This document shows, in pieces, positions 33,403 through 35,667 of a DNA stretch of 35,667 bases. The notes beneath the pieces are model-generated. The model ran no database searches. It had not been told where the DNA came from and saw nothing but the letters and a program-made list of their open reading frames with translations. Origin of the DNA: Myxococcales bacterium (lineage in GTDB: Bacteria; Myxococcota_A; Polyangia; Haliangiales; Haliangiaceae); NCBI GenBank assembly GCA_011526095.1, contig WYBA01000179.1:1-35667 (forward strand), written 5' to 3'. Each line of letters starts with the position of its first letter. The first letter of the stretch is position 1. The position numbers and the translations under genes were made by a program.

Positions 33403-34215
33403 TTACACCCGCCCCGCGGCGCCGGCGGCGCGGCGCTCGGCGAACACCGGCGCGATCGCGCGCGGGTCGTCCGTCATGATGCCGTCGGCGCCGAGGTCGA
33501 GCAGGCGGCGGGCCTCGGCCGGGTCGTTGATCGTCCAGTAGTCGACCCGCAGGCCGAGCTCGTGGCACTTGGCGAGGAACGCGGGGCGGGTCAGCGACAG
33601 CGGGCCGACCGCGGTCGGGACCTGCGCGCAGGTGCCGGTCAGCGGCGTCCTGCCGAACAGCCCGCGCGGCGTCGCGAGCAGCGCCGCGACCTCGGGCTGC
33701 GACAGCGCGGTGTCGCCGTCGTAGCCGCGGCGTCGCACCGCCCACAGCGTGCGGAAGCGGAAGCTCGCGAGCACGACGCGGTGCTCGGCGCGGCGGCGCC
33801 GGATCAGCGCGAGCATCGGCTTGACCAGCGATGGCTCGGCCTGCTTGAGGTCGACGTTGAGCACGACCTCGGGCAGCTCGGCCAGGACCTCCTCGAACGT
33901 CGGGACGCGGAAGCCCTGGCCGACGAACGGGCGCGTCCCGTCGGGCGCGACGAACCCGCGGCCGAGGTCGAACCGGCGCGCCTCGTCGAGGTCGATGTCG
34001 CGCCACGCCGCCGGGATGCCGCCCATCCGCTCGGCCGTCGGGTCGTGCGAGACGACGACGTGGCCGTCCCGCGTCATGTGGACGTCGAGCTCGAGCGCGT
34101 CGACGCCCGGGATCTCGAGCGCGCGCGCGAACGACGGCAGCGTGTTCTCGGGCAGCTCGGCGGAGGCGCCGCGGTGCGCGTAGAGGCGGAGCGAGCGATC
34201 GACCACGACCGGCAT
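33403..34215 (-). CDS. Glycerophosphodiester phosphodiesterase
   Basis: This 270-residue enzyme of the GDPD family hydrolyses glycerophosphodiesters to glycerol 3-phosphate and an alcohol. The conserved set is complete: His14-Arg15 in YAHRGASAELPENT, Glu42 and Asp44 in LELDVHMTRDGH, and His57 in VSHDPT. Further on come LNVDLKQ and VDYWTINDPAEARRLLDLGADGIMTDDP, typical of the C-terminal half. No signal peptide is seen, so it is probably cytoplasmic (UgpQ-like). It is first in the unit with the two lipoproteins and diverges from the AgmX-domain gene across 29 bp. Confidence 0.94.
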   Translation of the reverse strand: MPVVVDRSLRLYAHRGASAELPENTLPSFARALEIPGVDALELDVHMTRDGHVVVSHDPTAERMGGIPAAWRDIDLDEARRFDLGRGFVAPDGTRPFVGQGFRVPTFEEVLAELPEVVLNVDLKQAEPSLVKPMLALIRRRRAEHRVVLASFRFRTLWAVRRRGYDGDTALSQPEVAALLATPRGLFGRTPLTGTCAQVPTAVGPLSLTRPAFLAKCHELGLRVDYWTINDPAEARRLLDLGADGIMTDDPRAIAPVFAERRAAGAAGRV

Positions 34216-34244
34216 CTTACGCCGACGGCGCGTATGATTCGCGC

Positions 34245-35243
34245 ATGGTGCCCGTCCGCCTCGCCGCCGCCGCGTTCCTCGTCTGCGTCGCCGCGCCCGC
34301 CGCCGTCGCCGGGCCCGTCGGGTTCGCCTCCGGCGGGCCGGCGGGGGAGCGTGACGCGGTGATCGCCTCGCTCGAGCAGGCGCGCACGCTGATGACGGTG
34401 TGCTGGCGCAAGCCGGCGCCGGCGACGGTGAAGATCGAGCTCGCCGTCGACGCGGCGGGCGAGGTGACGAAGGCCGTGGCCAAGACCAAGGGCGCCGCGG
34501 CGCAGTGCGCGGCCGGGATCCTCGCGGTGTCGACGCTGCCCGCGACGGGCAAGAAGTGGAAGGGCGTCGTCGAGCTCAAGCCGGCGGCGCCGGGCCAGGC
34601 CGCCGACGCGCGCGCGATCCACGACCAGCTCGCGACGAAGCACCAGGCCGCGCTGTTCGCGTGCCAGGACGCCGACGCCGCGTTCGCCGGCAAGGTGATG
34701 CTGAAGCTGACGGTCCAGCAGGACGGCGCCGTGTCCGCGGCGTCGGCGAGCGGCGACGGCCCGAGCAAGCCGGTCGGCAAGTGCCTCGAGAAGGTGGCGC
34801 GCGGGCTGACGTTCGACCCGCTGTCGTCGACGAGCGTGACCTACGAGCTCGGGCTGACGTTCGCCGGCGGTGGCAAGGGTGGTGGCGGGGCGGGCAAGGG
34901 CGGCGGCGGCGACGGCGTCGAGCTCGACGCCGCGCTCCAGCCGAGCCGCAAGGGCCCGATCGACGCCGACGCCGCGGCCGAGGTGATCCGCGGCGGCCAC
35001 GCCGGGCTGGTCAAGTGCGCCAGGAAGCACAAGCCGGAGGGCGTCGTCACGATCCGCGTCGAGGTCGGCGCCGACGGCGCGACGAAGAGCGTCAAGGTGA
35101 AGTCGTCGGCGATCAACGACGCCAAGGCCGAGCAGTGCGTCGTCGACGTGTTCCGCGCGATGAAGTTCCCGAAGTCGAGCGGCGACTCGGTCATCCTCTA
35201 CCCGGTCGGCTTCTCCGGCGCCAAGGTCCGCGTCGGCAGCTGA
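34245..35243 (+). CDS. Exported protein with three AgmX/PglI-type (TonB-like) domains
   Basis: This 332-residue protein has a signal peptide (about 1-22, ending AVAG) and three similar units of about 70-90 residues. Each contains a Cys before a beta-hairpin with a D(A/G)-type turn and a second Cys 35-40 residues later: C53/C88, C140/C180 and C258/C298. Typical stretches are VKIELAVDAAGEVTKAVAK, VMLKLTVQQDGAVSAASASG and VTIRVEVGADGATKSVKVKS, as in the AgmX/PglI C-terminal domain of myxobacterial gliding-related proteins. A flexible GGGKGGGGAGKGGGG linker (208-222) precedes unit three. The Cys pairs probably form disulfides in the periplasm. Hairpin and hexanucleotide repeats begin directly after the stop. 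Confidence 0.85.
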   Translation: MVPVRLAAAAFLVCVAAPAAVAGPVGFASGGPAGERDAVIASLEQARTLMTVCWRKPAPATVKIELAVDAAGEVTKAVAKTKGAAAQCAAGILAVSTLPATGKKWKGVVELKPAAPGQAADARAIHDQLATKHQAALFACQDADAAFAGKVMLKLTVQQDGAVSAASASGDGPSKPVGKCLEKVARGLTFDPLSSTSVTYELGLTFAGGGKGGGGAGKGGGGDGVELDAALQPSRKGPIDADAAAEVIRGGHAGLVKCARKHKPEGVVTIRVEVGADGATKSVKVKSSAINDAKAEQCVVDVFRAMKFPKSSGDSVILYPVGFSGAKVRVGS

Positions 35244-35258
35244 GCCGCCTCCGTCTCC

Positions 35259-35309
35259 CCGCTCATCCTGAGCAGGCCCGAGCGCAAGCGAGGGCCGTGT
35301 CGAAGGACG
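35259..35309 (+). repeat. REP-like hairpin element C
   Basis: This 51-bp copy has outer arms CATCCT/AGGACG (one mismatch, or G-U on the other strand) and inner arms GGCCC/GGGCC, perfectly paired and swapped relative to element B. Hexanucleotide units lie on both sides, so it sits inside the tract. Confidence 0.85.
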
Positions 35310-35492
35310 TCTCCGCCTCCGCCTCCGCCTCCGCCTCCGCCTCCGCCTCCGCCTCCGCCTCCGTCTCCGTCTCCGTCCCCGCCTCCGTCCCCGTCTCCGC
35401 CTCCGCCTCCGTCTCCATCTCCGTCTCCGTCTCCGTCTCCGTCTCCGCCTCCGTCTCCGTCTCCGTCTCCGCCTCCGCCTCCGCCTCCGTCT
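35310..35492. repeat. Hexanucleotide tract (TCCGCC/TCCGTC)n
   Basis: About 30 units of a 6-bp repeat downstream of the AgmX-domain gene begin with a pure run of TCCGCC and go on to mixed TCCGTC, TCCGCC, TCCCCG and TCCATC variants. It starts at the last base of element C. Confidence 0.88.
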
Positions 35493-35541
35493 CACGACGT
35501 CGTGCACCTGTCCGCTCGCAGCGAGAGACGGGGCCGAAGTT

Positions 35542-35556
35542 CCGCTCGTCCTGAGC
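35542..35556 (+). repeat. Half REP-like element D
   Basis: Only the left conserved part CCGCTCGTCCTGAGC is present, with no inner stem and no GTCGAAGGACG end. It is a truncated copy. Confidence 0.6.
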
Positions 35557-35603
35557 CTCTCACCGACGTCGTCGGAAATTGCCGTCAGACGAACAGCCAT
35601 GTT

Positions 35604-35654
35604 CCGCTCACCCTGAGCTGCGCCGAGCGCCAGCGAGGCGCTGGTCGAAGGGTG
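35604..35654 (+). repeat. REP-like hairpin element E
   Basis: In this 51-bp copy both outer arms have changed together: CACCCT on the left and AGGGTG on the right. Inner arms GCGCC/GGCGC also pair. The last 8 bases of the window (agtccttc) look like the start of an inverted partner. Confidence 0.8.
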
Positions 35655-35667
35655 TTGACAGTCCTTC

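Larger units (their letters stand above)
35244..35667. repeat. Repeat-only region at window end
   Basis: No gene is seen in these 424 bp. They contain a hexanucleotide tract interrupted by hairpin element C, then a 12-bp palindrome CACGACGTCGTG (35493-35504), a half hairpin element D (35542-35556), the inverted repeat CCGACG-t-CGTCGG (35563-35575) and element E (35604-35654). Open frames across the tract are artefacts of a repeat without stop codons. Confidence 0.8.

Noticed and set aside
34074..35600. Minus-strand frame with a long poly-Arg stretch at the window end
   Set aside because: The Arg run is the hexanucleotide tract read in one frame. The plus strand holds the AgmX-domain gene and the rest is repeat.

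Overview
The window is a very GC-rich, gene-dense stretch of bacterial chromosome. The most likely source is a member of the Myxococcota (myxobacteria). Pointers to this are a DUF2330 protein with EGF-like Cys repeats and a MYXO-CTERM-like tail, a protein built of three AgmX/PglI-type domains, a eukaryote-like kinase, an inositol-3-phosphate synthase, many lipoproteins, and frequent GTG starts. No rRNA, tRNA, CRISPR array, phage gene, transposase or origin was recognised.

Layout. At 1-2054 (minus) lie sbcD and the start of sbcC (DNA-end processing). At 2179-6617 (plus) are an acyl-CoA dehydrogenase, a TPR protein and the DUF2330 surface protein. At 6618-11828 a minus-strand run holds a Uma2-like protein, YqgE/AlgH, two YceI proteins, a 58-residue protein and aguB-aguA (agmatine to putrescine). 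At 12115-15486 (plus) are a VWA lipoprotein, a short-chain dehydrogenase, and a molybdopterin oxidoreductase coupled to a PepSY-type membrane protein. At 15488-20956 (minus) are Hsp20, a fused 5-oxoprolinase and a hotdog-fold protein. At 21147-24958 (plus) are hrpB and an MFS transporter, followed by a minus-strand kinase/pseudokinase. At 27193-29629 (plus) is a heme A and oxidase-assembly operon (ctaA-ctaB-DUF420). At 29638-34215 (minus) are an AI-2E family transporter, ino1, two lipoproteins and a GDPD. At 34245-35243 (plus) is the triple AgmX-domain protein. From 35244 to the end there are only repeats.

Many neighbours overlap by ATGA, GTGA or TGATG, which suggests translational coupling: sbcD-sbcC, hotdog-oxoprolinase, hrpB-MFS, ctaA-ctaB-DUF420, Mo oxidoreductase-PepSY, and the lipoprotein pair.

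The most unusual content is a family of about 51-bp hairpin repeats (REP-like). There are five full copies and one half copy, and their inner stems differ in sequence but stay complementary. They lie beside hexanucleotide (TCCGYC)n tracts. One composite of three hairpins plus a tract sits in frame inside the 5-oxoprolinase gene and adds about 150 residues at a domain linker, recalling the protein-inserted palindromic elements of Rickettsia. Other non-coding structures are six CTCCGGGGTT boxes at about 21-bp spacing upstream of aguA, and a leader before ino1 that can close on itself with a 10-bp stem and internal hairpins.
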